Below, one piece after another: positions 43,870 through 56,600 of a DNA stretch of 64,000 nt. The notes beneath the pieces are model-generated. The model had not been told where the DNA came from and made no database searches. It worked only from the letters and a program-made list of their open reading frames with translations. The stretch is from Tilletia caries (lineage: Eukaryota; Basidiomycota; Exobasidiomycetes; Tilletiales; Tilletiaceae). The first letter of the stretch is position 1, and each line of letters starts with the position of its first letter. The position numbers were made by a program, and so were the translations under genes. The stretch lies in the NCBI GenBank assembly GCA_032718865.1, contig JALUTQ010000040.1:124001-188000 (forward strand), read 5' to 3'.

Positions 43870-46800
43870 TCAAGGCACAGCCATCGGCGCCAACCACGCA
43901 TTCGCCTTCTCGAACTGCTGCGCCAGCTCCGCGCTGACCGCCTTCTCCGTGTTCAGCGTCCGGACGGCCACCATGAGCTTGCGAAGCGAAAAAATCCGAA
44001 GAAGGGGAGGGTCAGCCATGAATCCCCTCGGAAAAAAAGGAAAGTGAAAGTGAAAGGGAAAAAGGGTACGAACCACATCCCAAAACCGAAAGCCGCGCCT
44101 CAACTCCCCCTTAACATCCTTAACATTCTCAAACGTCTCCCCCAACATCTCCACAATCGCCTCCTTCTCCTCCCTGACCTCCTCCCTCCCCGCACCCTTC
44201 ACCTCCTCCTCGCTGATCGCCCGCCCATCGTGCATGGTGAGCAATCCCTCGAGGTAGCACTTCACCACGATCCCCAACGCCGTATTCGCGTCCGTGCCAA
44301 ACGGCAACGAAAGCGCAATATCCAAAAAGTCATCCCGCGCACGCCTCGCATCCCCCCTCAACAACAACGTACACGCGACCATCTCGACCAAATGCCGCAT
44401 GCTCCGTCCCAGCACTTTCAGGAAGGAGTTGAAGACGAGCAACTCGCGCGAGAGCGGGGCGTCCCATGAGAGCGCGGGCTTGTAGGACAGGGGAACCATG
44501 GAGAAGGCACGCATGATGAGGAGCACGTGCTTCTTCTCCCCCTCGCTCCCCATACTCGGGCCGCCGGTATGAGCCCTGCCGGAATAGGTCCCGCTATGCA
44601 ACACCCCGGCCCGGATCAACTCCAACGCAAGGAAGAGCGGCTCCTGCAGTTTGTCGTTCACCCGGCTCTGCTTGAGGGCCAGGTGTAAAGCGCGCGCGTA
44701 CGGCGTGTGACAGTGGTTGTGGTTCAGAAACCCGCGGAGTTCGAGCGTGCGCCAGATCACGTTCGCCACGATCTCGTCCTTCTTCTCGAGCGGGTGCCAC
44801 GCTGCTTCCTTCGAGCCAGGGGACGGACGCGGCGTGCGGGTCCGCGCGGCGAGAGGGTCTGAGATGGTCGCGCCCAGACAGAGCGCGAGGTCGATCGTGC
44901 TCGAGTTCTGGCGGCGGAGCTCTTCCTCGATCAGACTGCCGGGCACATTCCACGCTTTGACACGCGAGATGAGGTCCTGCGTGACTTTACTCTCATGCGG
45001 GACGTTGATCTCGCGTGCGTACTGCCCTCCCTGTCCCTGGGAGGAGGATTGGTTGTTGTTGTTGTTGTTGTTGTGCGACTTGAGGAACCAGTAGGTAGCG
45101 ACGACCTTCCGGGTGTGCCAGAAGGGATGCAACGCCGAGCACGCGAGCGCAACAGCCACACACCGCGGCGCCATCTGACCCTCGGTAACGACCTCCCTCA
45201 CAAAAGTCCGATACTCGACACTCTCGCCGCCATCCAACGGCGCTGACTCATGAATCCTTCCCCGGGTGAGGTACTCCAGCAGTGTAGGGGAGAGCATCCC
45301 GCGGCCGAGGTGAAGGAAGACTTCGTCCGGCAGACGGAAGGTGAAGATGTCGGAGAGGTCTTTGGGGACGTCGGACGCGGTCAGGATGGGTGGGCCCGTG
45401 GTGGTGCCGTGCAGGTTGGAGGACGAGCCGGGGACGGCGGGGGTCATGCCGTTCACGCCTGGAGCGACGACCCCCGTTGTCGTCGTTGTGGTGGTGGAAG
45501 AGGAGGTGGGAGTGGCGGAGGCGGTGTTCACGGCGGTGGAGGATGTGATGGTGGTGGAGGAAGCTGAGGGCGTAAGGAGGCCCGCACCCGACGGCGCCGA
45601 TGCCAGGACGGGCAAAGGCGGGGGCGGCGTCGCCACGGGCAACGGCAGCACCCTCCCCTCTTCCGCATGCAAGACCAACGAGAACTTAATCATGCACCTC
45701 GCGCGACAGAAATGCTCGGTATACTCCGTTGCTTTGACGAGCGGGTGCTCGGCAAAGACGACGCAGATGGTGTAGCCGGAGCGGTAGTGTCTGACGATGT
45801 CTGCGATTTGCTTGAGGTTGGGGGTGCCGTTTGGGCCTGAGGAGCCTGGTGGGGCTTCGGGAGCTAGAGCTAGAGCGGGGGTGGGGTTCGGGGGTAGACC
45901 GGCTGCGCGTGGGGAGAGTGGGTTTTGGTTGAAGCCTGGCTTGAGGGGTGTGCGTGGGTGGACCGGGGCGGGGGAGAGAGTTGGATTGGATGATGTGGGA
46001 GGGGATGGGATGGGCGGGATGGTACCATCCAACAAGGGCGGGAAGGTCTGGCATGCGCTGAATCCTGCGAGGAGGGCTGCGTCGAGGAAGGACTCCTCAT
46101 TGGCGCCGAGGGCGGCCATGATGGCGATCTTGGAGGCGTAGGTGAAGACGCCCTTGACGAGATCGAGGGAGAGGATGATCCGATCGACGCGGTCGAAGAG
46201 GAAGACCTCGTTATCAGCGTACACGGCATGTACGTAACTCTTCGAGTGCCGTTCGAGGGAGACGAGCTGTGCGGAGGCGAGGTAGGGCGCAATGAGGAAT
46301 TCGATGTTGCGGTGCCGGAAGGAGCGCAGGACGGCGCGGATGAGGTCTTGGATGCGTACGGAGTCGGAGTGGGCGAAGAGGGATTGTGCGATGTGGACGT
46401 CGCCGCGTTCGTAGGCGTCCCATGCGTTTGTGCGCTGGTCGACGCGCGGGTCTAGGGGGAGGATGTGTGTGGATTGCTGCTGCTGCTGTTGCTGTTGCTG
46501 TTGCTGTCTTGCGTTCTGGCGCTTGTTGTTGTTGTTGTTGTTTGGTGCAGCTGGTGTTGAGGGGGAGTGCGATGGCTTGGGCTGGATGGCAGCGGGCGTG
46601 ATGCCGGAGAGGACGAAGACGGGCTTGATCCTGTTCCTCTCGAGGATCTTGAGGTCGTCCTCGATGTGTGAGATGAGGGCGGTGGGTGCGCCTCCGAGGG
46701 CGGCGACGAATGGCTCTGCGGTGCGGGTGTGTTTGAGGAGGGTGTTCAGGTAGAGCTCGAGGTCGATGCCCAGACGGGTGTCCTTGAGGGCGGTGAGTGG

Positions 46801-46922
46801 GCAGGTCTGGAGCAGTCTGCGCTCTCTGATGAAGTCTGTGTGGAGCGGGCGATGGCGGTCAGCGTGGCATACACCCAGCAGCATGCATAGCAGAGAGACT
46901 CACCGTCGAGACCGCGGATCAT
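43870..46922 (-). CDS. MKT1: MKT1-family post-transcriptional regulator
   Basis: Exon 1 is tiny (46922-46904, encoding MIRGLD). Exon 2 runs 46835-44074, and a final exon 43977-43870 follows a 96-base in-frame intron with an unusual donor (GTTCGT). The total is 962 residues. The N-terminal XPG/PIN-like fold has FIRERRLLQ, ALKDTRLGIDLELYL and the RNRIKPVFVLSGI block. The Mkt1 signatures SYVHAVYADNEVFLFDRVD and VFTYASKIAIMAALGANEE follow. Poly-Gln, Asn and Thr tracts and a Pro-rich insert interrupt it. Yeast Mkt1 acts with Pbp1 on HO and mitochondrial mRNAs and lacks nuclease activity. If the last intron is retained, the frame remains open with about 32 extra residues. The copia element begins only 154 bases upstream of the start. 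Confidence 0.9.
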
Positions 46923-46926
46923 CCTG

Positions 46927-46973
46927 GGTGCTGTGTGCTGTGTGCTGTGTGCTGTGTGCTGTGTGCTGTGTGC
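46927..46973. repeat. 7-bp tandem repeat upstream of MKT1
   Basis: About six copies of GTGCTGT lie 5-51 bases upstream of the MKT1 ATG, in its leader. Confidence 0.85.
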
Positions 46974-47075
46974 AGAGTGCGAGTGCGAAGGTCGTGTGCT
47001 GGTGGCCGGTGCTGTGGCTGAGAGTGGGCGAGTGGCTGAGTGACTGAGTGAGAGCGCCACGTGGTTCCGGACAAC

Positions 47076-47193
47076 TGTGAGAACCGGTAGCTAGAGGTGG
47101 AGGTGGAGGTGGAGGCCAGCTTGTCCCTGTATCTTCCTCCTTGTTTTCCCTTCTCTCTCTCTTCTCCAATACAACAAGAGGTCAGTTTCCACA
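47076..47193 (+). repeat. Copia left LTR
   Basis: 118 bases from TGTGAGAACCGG to GTTTCCACA. It has three GGTGGA units where the right LTR has two. Confidence 0.9.
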
Positions 47194-47230
47194 GGTTATG
47201 AGTCCAAGGCTCTTCCACTGAGCTACAGAG
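47194..47230 (+). other. Copia primer binding site for a half tRNA-Met
   Basis: The sequence after the left LTR is the complement of the 5' half of a tRNA. Read on the minus strand it gives the A-box TAGCTCAGTGG, then GAAGAGCC and an anticodon loop CTCATAA (anticodon CAU, methionine). Drosophila copia and yeast Ty5 are known to use cleaved tRNA-Met in the same way. Confidence 0.8.
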
Positions 47231-49004
47231 GACAAGATGACGACAGAACGTCAAGACGAAGAGGTCTCGAAGACCATCCCCCATCTCTCGGGGGAGAACT
47301 ACTCCTCCTGGTCGTACCGAGTCAAACAGACTCTCAAGGGCAAGGGACTGTGGAAGGCAGTCGTGCCAGGAACACCACCAGTCGAAGGCGCCACCGCGGC
47401 AGACAAGGAGGCGTGGGACAGCAAGAGTACCCGCGCCTATACGGTCATCTCGTTGCTCTGCGATGAGAACATCCAGGCCGACATCCGAACGAAGGAGCAC
47501 GAGCTCAACGGCGACGACTCCGACCGTGACGAGGACGTGGACGAGATCAGCATGACAGCAAAGGAGCTTTGGGCGTACCTCAAGGAGGAGTACGCATCGT
47601 CCTCGGTTGCCGCCCAGATTCGCATTCGTCGCTCCCTCGCGGACGAGCTCGCCAAGACGCCAACCCGAAGCCGGTGATGCGAGACCACATTGCGGCTGTA
47701 AGCAACTGGTACATGCAGCTGGCCGAGACCGGAGACTCGGTCAAGGAGGCGTTTCGATGCGGTGAACTGCTTGCCAGCCTTCCCGACGCCTTTCAGCCAT
47801 GGGTCGCCGGACAATCCAACGCCCAGAAGTGGGGAGTCCTGCGCCTCGGTATCCTCGAAGAAGAACGACGGCTCAAAGCCGTTGAGGATCGCGCATCCAA
47901 GAAGAAGGTCGAGACGGCTTTCGCGGTGGGTCCCGTTCCGGTGACCCAGACAGGAAACAGCAGCAACAGGGGGGGCTATGGTTCCCAAGGCAGCAGAGGA
48001 CGCGGAGGATCCTGGCGAGGAGGCGGACGAGGCGGATACGGGTCGGGATTCGGCGCGTTCCAGGGCCATTGCCACGTCTGCCGCAAGCACGGTCACAGGG
48101 CCGTCGACTGCCGCCACTACGAGAAGTACTGCAAGTGGCAGGAAGACTCCGGATTCGCGGACGAAGCACCTCGCGAGCACGTTGCCGTGGCTCGAGACCC
48201 GAACGCATCGTCGGAACAGGATGACCTCGCCAACTTCGAGTTCGAGATCTGCTCTGCGGTCGGGACCACACTCGCCGCATCCAACAAGTTCATCCTCGAC
48301 ACAGCGAGCTCCAGACACATCGTCACCGACCGCGCAAAACTTCAAGACTATCGCCCAGCAGCTCCTGGTGCGGGAATCGATTGCGCCAATGGTACGAAGA
48401 TGAAGATTGCAGGCTACGGGACCATTGCGTTGACCACGAGCGAGGGCATCACGATGAAGCTCACGGACGTCTTCCTCTGCCCGACGGCCATCGGAAACCT
48501 CGTCGGTGGGAAGCTCTTGACGCAAGCTGGTTGTGAAATCACGTTCACCAACAGCGCTGCGCGGGTCATCAAGGCGGAGGACGGGAAGCTGGTCATGAAG
48601 GCAGAAGTCCAAGGGGGCATATGGACGGTCGAGCTCATCCCGCTCCGAGAGGTGGTCGCGCTCGTCAAAGCCCAAGTAAAGGTCGACCCAGTCGCGGTCA
48701 AGGTCCACAACGGATGGGCACACCTCAGCATGCCCACCTTGCGCGCTGCTGCCGCTGCCGGGCTCATCCCCGGGCTCAAGAAGGCACTCGGAGACATCGG
48801 GTTCTGTGAGGCATGCGCGCAAGGTAAGATGCACCACACCCCTCACGAACGCGTCTTGGGCGACGACAGAGCGCAGAGAGCACTGGAACTGATACACTCG
48901 GACATCTTTGGCCCCACCAGGATGAAGGATGCACTTGCGTTGGGCGGCTATAGGTTCGGACTAGTCATCGTCGACGACTTCACCAAGTTCGTCTGGATCA
49001 TACC

Positions 49005-50802
49005 CAGTGGTCGGCATGGGTGTGGATGACCGGTGGATGTGGATGTCATATCATCCGACCAATCGGATGTGGATGTGGATGAGGCGGCCGATTTTGGTTT
49101 CAGCTCGGATGTGGATGAGGCGGATGAGATACATCCGGATGTCTTCCGAATCCGACCCTCATCCGACCGTCATCAGCTGATGTATGGATGACATCCGGCT
49201 GAGGTACGTGAAAGCCAATTTTTCCGCCATTAAACCGATTCTTGATTTTTGAAATTGCATATTTTGATGTCATCGGCTTAGATCCCGGTCAGATTGGATG
49301 ATTGTCTGCTCTTGGTTAGAATGATCATCGGTCCATCACCTGATCTCATCCATGCGCAGCACGCTGAAAAGACTTTTGTCACCGGTCAGCTCCATGATCC
49401 ATCACCACCACCACCACATTCATTGCCTTCAGCAAGTTTCCCGACCATGCCATCATACGCGCAGGAACTCAAACTCTTGGATATTACCGGGCAATGGTTT
49501 TGCCATGGCCTTGACACCGAGGACATGGGCCAGGCGCTTTCTTCGCTCTCTCTGTTCCCTCAGGTCACCGCAAGCTGGAAGGCCTTCCTGGAATACAACG
49601 GAGAGTTCATCGACAAGAAAGAGCCCGAGGAATACGACTTCTCTAAACGAGTGAGTAGATAGACGACTCATGCGCTGCGACGGATAGGGTCTCGATGCTG
49701 ACAGCCGCTGTCTCTTCTTGTTCCTACCTTCAGCCTTGCATCGACAACTCCATCGTGGAGGCAGCGTTTAAGCAGTTTGAGAGCGATTCCACCCCGGGGA
49801 ACTTTGACAAGATACTCATGGACATCAAGAAAAAAGGTCAGCCTTCCTCTCGGCAGCCCACCTCTACCGCCGGAACGTCATCGTCGCTCGGGGTCGGTTC
49901 AAAGCTCCATGTCCCAACTCGAAAAGGATCGGTCTCCCCCGTACGCGCAAGCACACGAGCGCGTACGCAGAACCGCAGATACAGCGGCAACTTTGAACTC
50001 TCGGGTGACGAAGGGTCTCGCGGACGCCAAGGGAAGGCCGCTTCTCCGTCAGACCGATCAGATCCTGCCGATGACGATGGCGATATCACGGTCGTCGGTC
50101 GTAAACACCGCAAGACCATCCTTGACGACAGCGACGACGAAGATGAAGACGCTCTTCCGGCCTCCCCCGTGAGAAAGAAGCGTAAGAAGGGAACGGATCG
50201 ATCCAGCGCAGAAACTGCTCCAAAGAAGAAGTTTCGCCCGACGCAACAGGAACAAGAAAAGATGAAGACGCTCTTCCGGCCTTCCCCGTGAGGAAGAAGC
50301 GTAAGAAGGGATCGAGGGACGTGATCCAGATGCAATGTCGCAGCGGTCCTTCATGTCGAAGTGGACGAAGCAGGTCCGTCGCTCCGCCCTCGAGACGCAG
50401 ACCGCCAATCAACGACGAGCGACCCTCATGATGCTGACAGGGTGTATGGAACCGTACGTTGGTAATGAGAAGAAGCGGAAGTAAGGAGCAGGATGGCACA
50501 AATGAAGTGCCGAAAGAGTATCCGATGGTAAACGGATGTCAGCTGCAGTAACATCGGATGCCATCTGGTCATCATCCGTTCACATCCGATGAGGTCCGAT
50601 GAAAGTCGGGTGCGGAGGGCTGCCACGTGAGTGGCAGCCACGCGCCGAAACATTGATTACATAAGCGGATGACATCCGAGTGACATCGGATCTGGTGGAT
50701 GTGGATGTGGATGAGGGCAACATTTCTGATCGGATGTGGATGTGGATGTGGATGTGGATGAGGACCCCCTCTCATCCGATTTCTCATCCATGCCGACCAC
50801 TG
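49005..50802 (+). mobile_element. Non-autonomous hAT-type DNA transposon
   Basis: 1798 bases with terminal inverted repeats of about 18 bases starting CAGTGGTCGGCATGG, one mismatch between ends. The 8-bp target duplication is ATCATACC (48997-49004 and 50803-50810). Both features are diagnostic of the hAT superfamily. Both subterminal regions are packed with CGGATG/CATCCG and GTGGATG repeats, like transposase binding arrays. No transposase domain is visible; instead it carries a two-exon reading frame. It sits inside the copia integrase frame. Confidence 0.93.
49447..50485 (+). CDS. Unrecognised spliced reading frame carried by the hAT element
   Basis: Exon 1 49447-49650 and exon 2 from 49734 are separated by an intron with donor GTGAGT and acceptor TTCAG. 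They join in phase to 253 residues, ending at TGA 50289-50291. In-frame ATGs as early as 49321 could extend the start. The N-terminal ~110 residues are compact and helical (LKLLDITGQWFCHGLDTEDM ... FLEYNGEFIDKKEPEEYDF). The rest is basic and acidic disorder with a nuclear signal (VRKKRKKG). A near-exact 50-base duplication (about 50140-50190 and 50260-50310) causes the stop. After it a different frame reads on sensibly (SQRSFMSKWTKQVRRSALE) to TAA at about 50485. It may be captured host sequence or an accessory transposon protein. Confidence 0.5.
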
Positions 50803-53592
50803 ATCATACCGCTGCGCTTCAAGTCTGACGCGATCGAGGCCCTCAAGACCTTTCATCGAAACATGTCAAGCCAGTATCCCAACCTACGTATCAGCCGGGT
50901 GCGCACAGATAATGCGCTAGAATTCAAAGCATCGGAATTACAGCATTATTGGGACAGCAATGGTGTGAAGCATGAGTTGGCGCCGCGGTACTCGCCGCAA
51001 CGTAATGGGGTGGCAGAGAGGAATGTCCGGACGATCACAGAAATGACACGGACCATGTTGATTGCCGCCAAGCTCCCATCCTTCTTCTGGCCAGCCGCAG
51101 CAGGTTATGCGGCACATATCAAGAATCGAGTGACCGCCGCAAGTCTCTCGAATGAGACGACACCGTTCGAGGAGCTCAACGGCAAGAAGCCGCCGCCCCA
51201 ATCATTCAAGCCTTTCGGCTGCACAGCGTGGGCCATGAAGCCCAGCACAGAACGAGACGGCAAGTTCGCCGCAAAGTCGCGGCCCTGCGTATACCTTGGC
51301 CCAGCGTTCAAGGGAGCTTCGAAGCTCTGGGACCCGGTCGCGAACAAAGAGCTGGTCGACCACTCCGTCACGTTTGACGAGGACAACACCGCCAGTCGGC
51401 TCCTCCACGACCATCAGCTCCAGTCAGGGCAAGCCGTCCCGTCCTTCGGTTTTCTGGATGACGAAGATGAGTTGCAGGGGCAGCGTCAACAAGGTAACCA
51501 GCAACCGCAGCAGCTCCAACCACACCCGGTTCCGCAGACTCACCAACAGGGACCACAACCGCCCGCCTTGCAACAGGCCATGCAGGACGCGCTGCGAAGC
51601 AGAGTTGTGCCGTCCGACATCTTGCCTTCGGTAACGACGATCGCGAATGGCGGGCAGGTGTCCCGAGACGCCCTCGCGACCGTGGCAAGACGATTGGCGG
51701 CACAGACCAAGGAGGCGCAGCTCATGGCGGGCAGAGGAAGCGTGCGAGCGGATGGGGAACCGGAAGTGGCGGCTCCGGCGGAGCAGGAAAGGTCGTCAGG
51801 TGACAGAGGGAGTAGTGCGCAGGAGGGTCGTAGGAGTGGTCGGCTGGCAGGGAAGGAGCCGGCATTTGGGATGTTGACCGAGGATGGTAGTAGGAAGCGG
51901 AAGGAACCTGGGGACCCCGAAGGAGGAGGGTGTTACGCAGTGTTGGAACCTGAGGAGATGGCATTCGGGGACCCAAGGACAGTGAGGGAGGCGATGGAGC
52001 GTCCGTACAAGGAGAAGTGGTTGGAGGCGATGCACGTCGAAGTGCGATCTCATATCAACCGAGGGACCTGGAGGGTGGTCAAGGCGTATGGGAAGGCAAA
52101 TCTCATCAGCTCAAAGTGGGTTTTTGTTCTGAAAAAGAATGCTGACGGGTCTATTCAAAAGTACAAGGCAAGACTCGTGGCTCGAGGATTCACACAGGTT
52201 GAAGGCGTCGACTTTGACGAGACCTTCGCCCCCACCTCAAGGCTTCAAAACATGCGACTCCTCTGTGCCATGGCAGCAGCTCTGGGCCTCGACATCCATC
52301 AAATTGATTACGAGACGGCGTACCTCAACGCCGGCCTCAAGAACCAGATCTACATGCTCCCGCCAGATGGGATGGACTTGCTCGGACACGATTTCCTCCC
52401 AGACGATGCTCTCGAGCTAATGCTCGCTCTATACGGTCTAAAGCGGTCCGGGCACGAGTGGCATCGGGTCTTGAAGGAGGCGCTCAGCAAGATCGGTTTC
52501 TGCCCCAGCGATATCGACCCCACAATGTTCGTTCGAGACGGAGAAGACCCAGCTATCCTGTTGGTGTACGTTGACGATATCCTGGTCCTAGCACCTCCCG
52601 GCGGCGCAGTCGAATCGGTCAAGAGGGAGCTACTCACCCTCTTCAAAGGCACCGACCTTGGACCAGCACATCACTGCCTCGGGATCCGAATCGTCCAAGA
52701 CAAGGAGAAGGGCACGATAACAATCGATCAAGAACGGTACGCGGAGGAGGTTTTGGCGCGCTTTGGGTTCTCTACGTCAAACCCCACATCGACCCCACTT
52801 TGCTCGAAGAAGGCGCTGCGAAAGGCCACCGAAGGAGACCTCCGGTGCGACCCTTCCATCTATCGAGCCATTGTCGGTTGTCTGGCGTACCTCGCACAAG
52901 GTACCCGGCCGGACCTCGCTTTCGCGGTCAGCACCCTCGGCAAGTTCAGTTCGGATCCAACAGAGGAGCATATGGAGGCGGCGAAGCGCGTTCTCCGCTA
53001 CATTCGAGGGACGGCCGGAGCGAAGTTGACGTTCGGAGGGGACAGGAGTGAGGAAGAGGTGGAAGGGTACGTCGATGCAGATTGGGCTGCCGACCGGGAC
53101 GACCGGAGATCGACGTCAGGCTTCGTGTACACGATGGCGGGAGGTGCCGTATCGTGGGGTTCACGCAAGCAGGGTGCGGTTGCGTTGTCGACAGCGGAGG
53201 CGGAGTACGTGGCAGCTGGGGTGGCAGGAAGGGAAGCGTTATTGCTGAGTGGGGCACTGGCAGCAGCAGGCAAGGAGCTTGGTACGGTTACGATCAATTG
53301 CGACAACCAGGCAGCTATACAACTGGTCAAGAACCCTGGATCCCATCACGACAGGAGCAAGCACATCGACATCGTTCATCACTGGATCCGTGACAAGGCC
53401 CAACAAGGAGCATTCGCCTTTCAATACGTCCCGACAGACCTCAACCCCGCGGACGCCTTCACCAAAGCCCTCGGACAGATCAAGCACCAGAAGCATGCGG
53501 AGGCAATTGGGATGACTCTGGCATTGGGGGCATGGTCGCTGGGCTCAGAGGGAGTAGGGAATGTCGATACAGTGAGCGGCGCTGAGAGGGAG

Positions 53593-53680
53593 TGTGAGAA
53601 CCGGTAGCTAGAGGTGGAGGTGGAGGCCAGCTTGTCCCTGTATCTTCCCTCCTGTCTTCCCTTCTCTCGCTCTTCTTCCC
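53593..53680 (+). repeat. Copia right LTR, first part
   Basis: Begins TGTGAGAACCGG and is preceded by the purine tract GAGAGGGAG. It matches the left LTR up to the pyrimidine stretch, then breaks at the nested insert. Confidence 0.88.
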
Positions 53681-56600
53681 ACTAAAAGGCAATCTCCTCA
53701 TTTCAGGATGCTTACACCACATTGTAATCGGGACTACAAACCTGAGCTCAGACAGTTACAACTGATTTGTTGCTTTTCCCACGCGGCGCGTTAGAAACCT
53801 TACAAACCACTCTTTGGGAAGCAGCTCCATCCTACACACACCGTCGCCGGGCCGGCACGGTCACCTGGGCGGGGGGACTTCGCCCCCCCGCCCATCTTAT
53901 AGTAATGCGCTGGGAACCCGCGCTGCAACCCAGCTTCAAGAAATGCGCTGAGAACCCACGCCGCAAGAAACAACATTACTGCATGAAGCATGAACCCCGG
54001 AGGGGGGGCTCGGGGGGCCTGCCTTCCCCCCCGGCTCAGCTGTGAGCTGACATAAACGGCCCGAATTGGGAGAACAGCGGTCCTCGGCGAGCAGCTTCCA
54101 CGTCGTTACCATCCACAACAGAATTAGTCACCCCAGCCACGAGTCACGACATGAGGCAAGCGACACCCGTCGTCTTCGTACTCGGCATCGTCTTCATCTC
54201 TTTCGTTCCCATTTCTCTCCCAGCTGACAGCTGACAGATTGTAACGATATCAGCGCGACAGCGCGGTTCCTCCCTCAGTCTCTCTCCTCTTTTTAGCTGA
54301 CGCCTTTCTCTTCCTGGCTTCTCCACGGTATAGCTCCTGAGTATATCTTTCTCTTTGGCCTCTTCTATTTTTACAGGCTGACGCGCTGACGCCTCAGCTT
54401 TCTCCTGGGCCACTACCTGCCACCTGGCGGATACCCTGTCTCAACAGCATTCGTCAGCGGTCAGTGTGTTGAACCGCGTTGAACCCTCCTTTGAACTTTC
54501 TTCCCCTCCTCTCGCCTTTTTCCTTTCCCCTTCCTCCCCAGGACCAATCCTCCTACTCTGATTCCGCCTTCCAAAGCGCCGTGTGCCTCTACAAACTCCA
54601 TCGGCATTCACAACATCACGCAGCGCAAGCGGGATGTGGTCCCTCGCAGCGCTGCCATATGCATGTCCGTCGTAGCTCCTCCATCACTATCGCACCATTC
54701 GGTATCTACCCCGGCCACACCCATCATCCAGTCCCCGACCCCAGATCCCCACGGTTCTCCCTTCCCAATTTTCCCCTCTTCATCCGACGACCGACAACGA
54801 GTGCAGACCGTCTAGCGTGACCAGCTCCAACGCCGCGCATTGTCCCTCCGATTTCTCGCCGCGCACACGGACGAGGATGGACCATGGAGGCGGGAGAGGA
54901 AGGCTTCATTGGAAGGTGAAGGTGAGGAAGGGGAAGCAGAAGATTGGGGAGAAGAAAAGAAGGTAAATGTATGTTTGGACGTGACGTGACGAAGGAAAGC
55001 TGCGTGAGTCCCCTTCCTTATCTCTCCACTTTCTTCCTCCCTCCCTTCATGAGTGCTGAACGTACTGTATGGAATATTGACCCCGAAGGAGGATCCAGAA
55101 CGCGGACCCTCAACTTCGACGACGACAACGATGAACGAAGTCATCTTCAACGACGAAGGTAAGAGCCAGGTTATTATCCTTAAATCCCCCCTATTCCCCT
55201 CTCTTAAAGCTCACAACCTTTGCGGGAGGGCTTAGAACAGGAAGACGGCTGCTGCTTCTACAGCTATTTCTCCTCGGGCGCCGGTACGGATTCCTCAACC
55301 TGGACCGAAAAGCGACATATCGGTGATGGTCGGAGCGGTGTCGGAGGGACGGACATTCCCTGCCACAGTTATGTTTTGTGCTTCGTTCTCTGTGCTTCCC
55401 TGACATCCTATTACGTATTCATTCGGCTCTCAGAACACTACTAACTGATTCTTCTTGACTTTACCGCAGGCGATATACCTCTGCAGATCGTAATCCTGTG
55501 TAAGATCGTGATCGGGCCACTCACGCCGCGGAGGAAGCGCGCGGGCCGGATCATTGAGGTCAGAGTCATGTTCGGCGCTCGGGATGTTGGGTTTTGGGAG
55601 ATCAAGGAACGGTTCGAGAATCAAGGCGCAGGCCGCACTCCGCAGAGACCAGGGTGAGTCTGTTCTCCTCCCTCCCTTTCTCCCTTCTTGCCTCTCTGGA
55701 TCCGCTGTATGATTATTGATTATTGATTATCGCAGACCAAGAGCCCTGTTTAGATTCAACCTGAACGGCTCGCATACACATAACACATTCGACGCCGTAT
55801 CTGCCATTCTCGGTGTTCCAGCCCGGTACATAGTGAAGTCGTCGTCCACAAGAGCCCCGAGATGAAGGAAGCACAGCCATCGCTCTCCGCTAAGTACTCC
55901 GTCAGTCCGTCTCTCTCATACTCATTGCTTCTGTTAACTTTTCTCAGTCTTCAACGCTAAATCGCTATCCCAGGGCCGAGGTCCCAGACCATACTGCCAT
56001 CAACCTCTTGCCTCCATTTAATATAGCTGACGCTTTTCTTTTTCTGCAGAGACAGCAGACTGCAGCCGCTGAATGTTTCTTCCTCTCTCCTATTTTGATT
56101 TGCAGGCTGAACCTTCGTCCTTCAGCTCCATTGTGCCGTGTCTTAACTGCTCCATTCTCGGCGACGCTTACTCTCACGGTCTCACCCTGCTTACTGCTGC
56201 CGCCTACCACCGACGCTGTTGCCCCATCTCCTTCTTCTTCTTCTTCCTCCTCCTCGCGCAGCACTGAGCAGTGAGCACATCCACCAACTCCGTAACGTAC
56301 TCACACACTTTCCTCTTTAGTCTGTGCACAGAACTCAGAAGGGAGCAAACGGTAGATTCTACCACGAGCAGTCCGGACAAGATCCCGCCTCGCGTACTGC
56401 CCTTGGTGAGTCGTACTACATGACTCTCCCACGAGGCGCTCAGGGTTAAGTTGATCTTCATTCTGAACTGTTGCAAAGTTATCTTTGGTAGGTGGCTGCT
56501 ACTCTTACTTAACAGGCATTTGACGATCACTTTTGGCTTTTTGCACATTTCGCAGGCATGATCCGGCACATGCCAACAAGAGAGAGCGCAGACTCATTGG

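Larger units (their letters stand above)
47237..53607 (+). pseudogene. Copia Gag-Pol polyprotein, disrupted
   Basis: Opens at ATG 47237. Coding passes from frame 2 to frame 1 near 47655, consistent with a one-base loss, and then runs to the hAT insertion at 49005. It resumes at 50811 and stops at TAG 53605-53607 inside the right LTR. Gag has a CCHC knuckle (CHVCRKHGHRAVDC, about 48070). Protease has FILDTASSRH (about 48290). Integrase has its HHCC finger (HLSMPTL ... CEACAQGK, about 48720-48830) and acidic residues in HSDIFGP (48895), RTDNALEF (50898) and GVAERN (51010). Reverse transcriptase has YVDDILVLA (about 52567) and RNase H has YVDADWAADRDDRRSTSGFV (about 53068). The hAT insertion splits WIIP from LRFKSD. 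Confidence 0.9.

Noticed and set aside
43978..44073. Treating the last MKT1 intron as coding
   Set aside because: The frame is open, but the segment is Phe/Pro-rich and unlike the family, and removing it joins two MKT1-like blocks. It is kept as a probable intron with some doubt.
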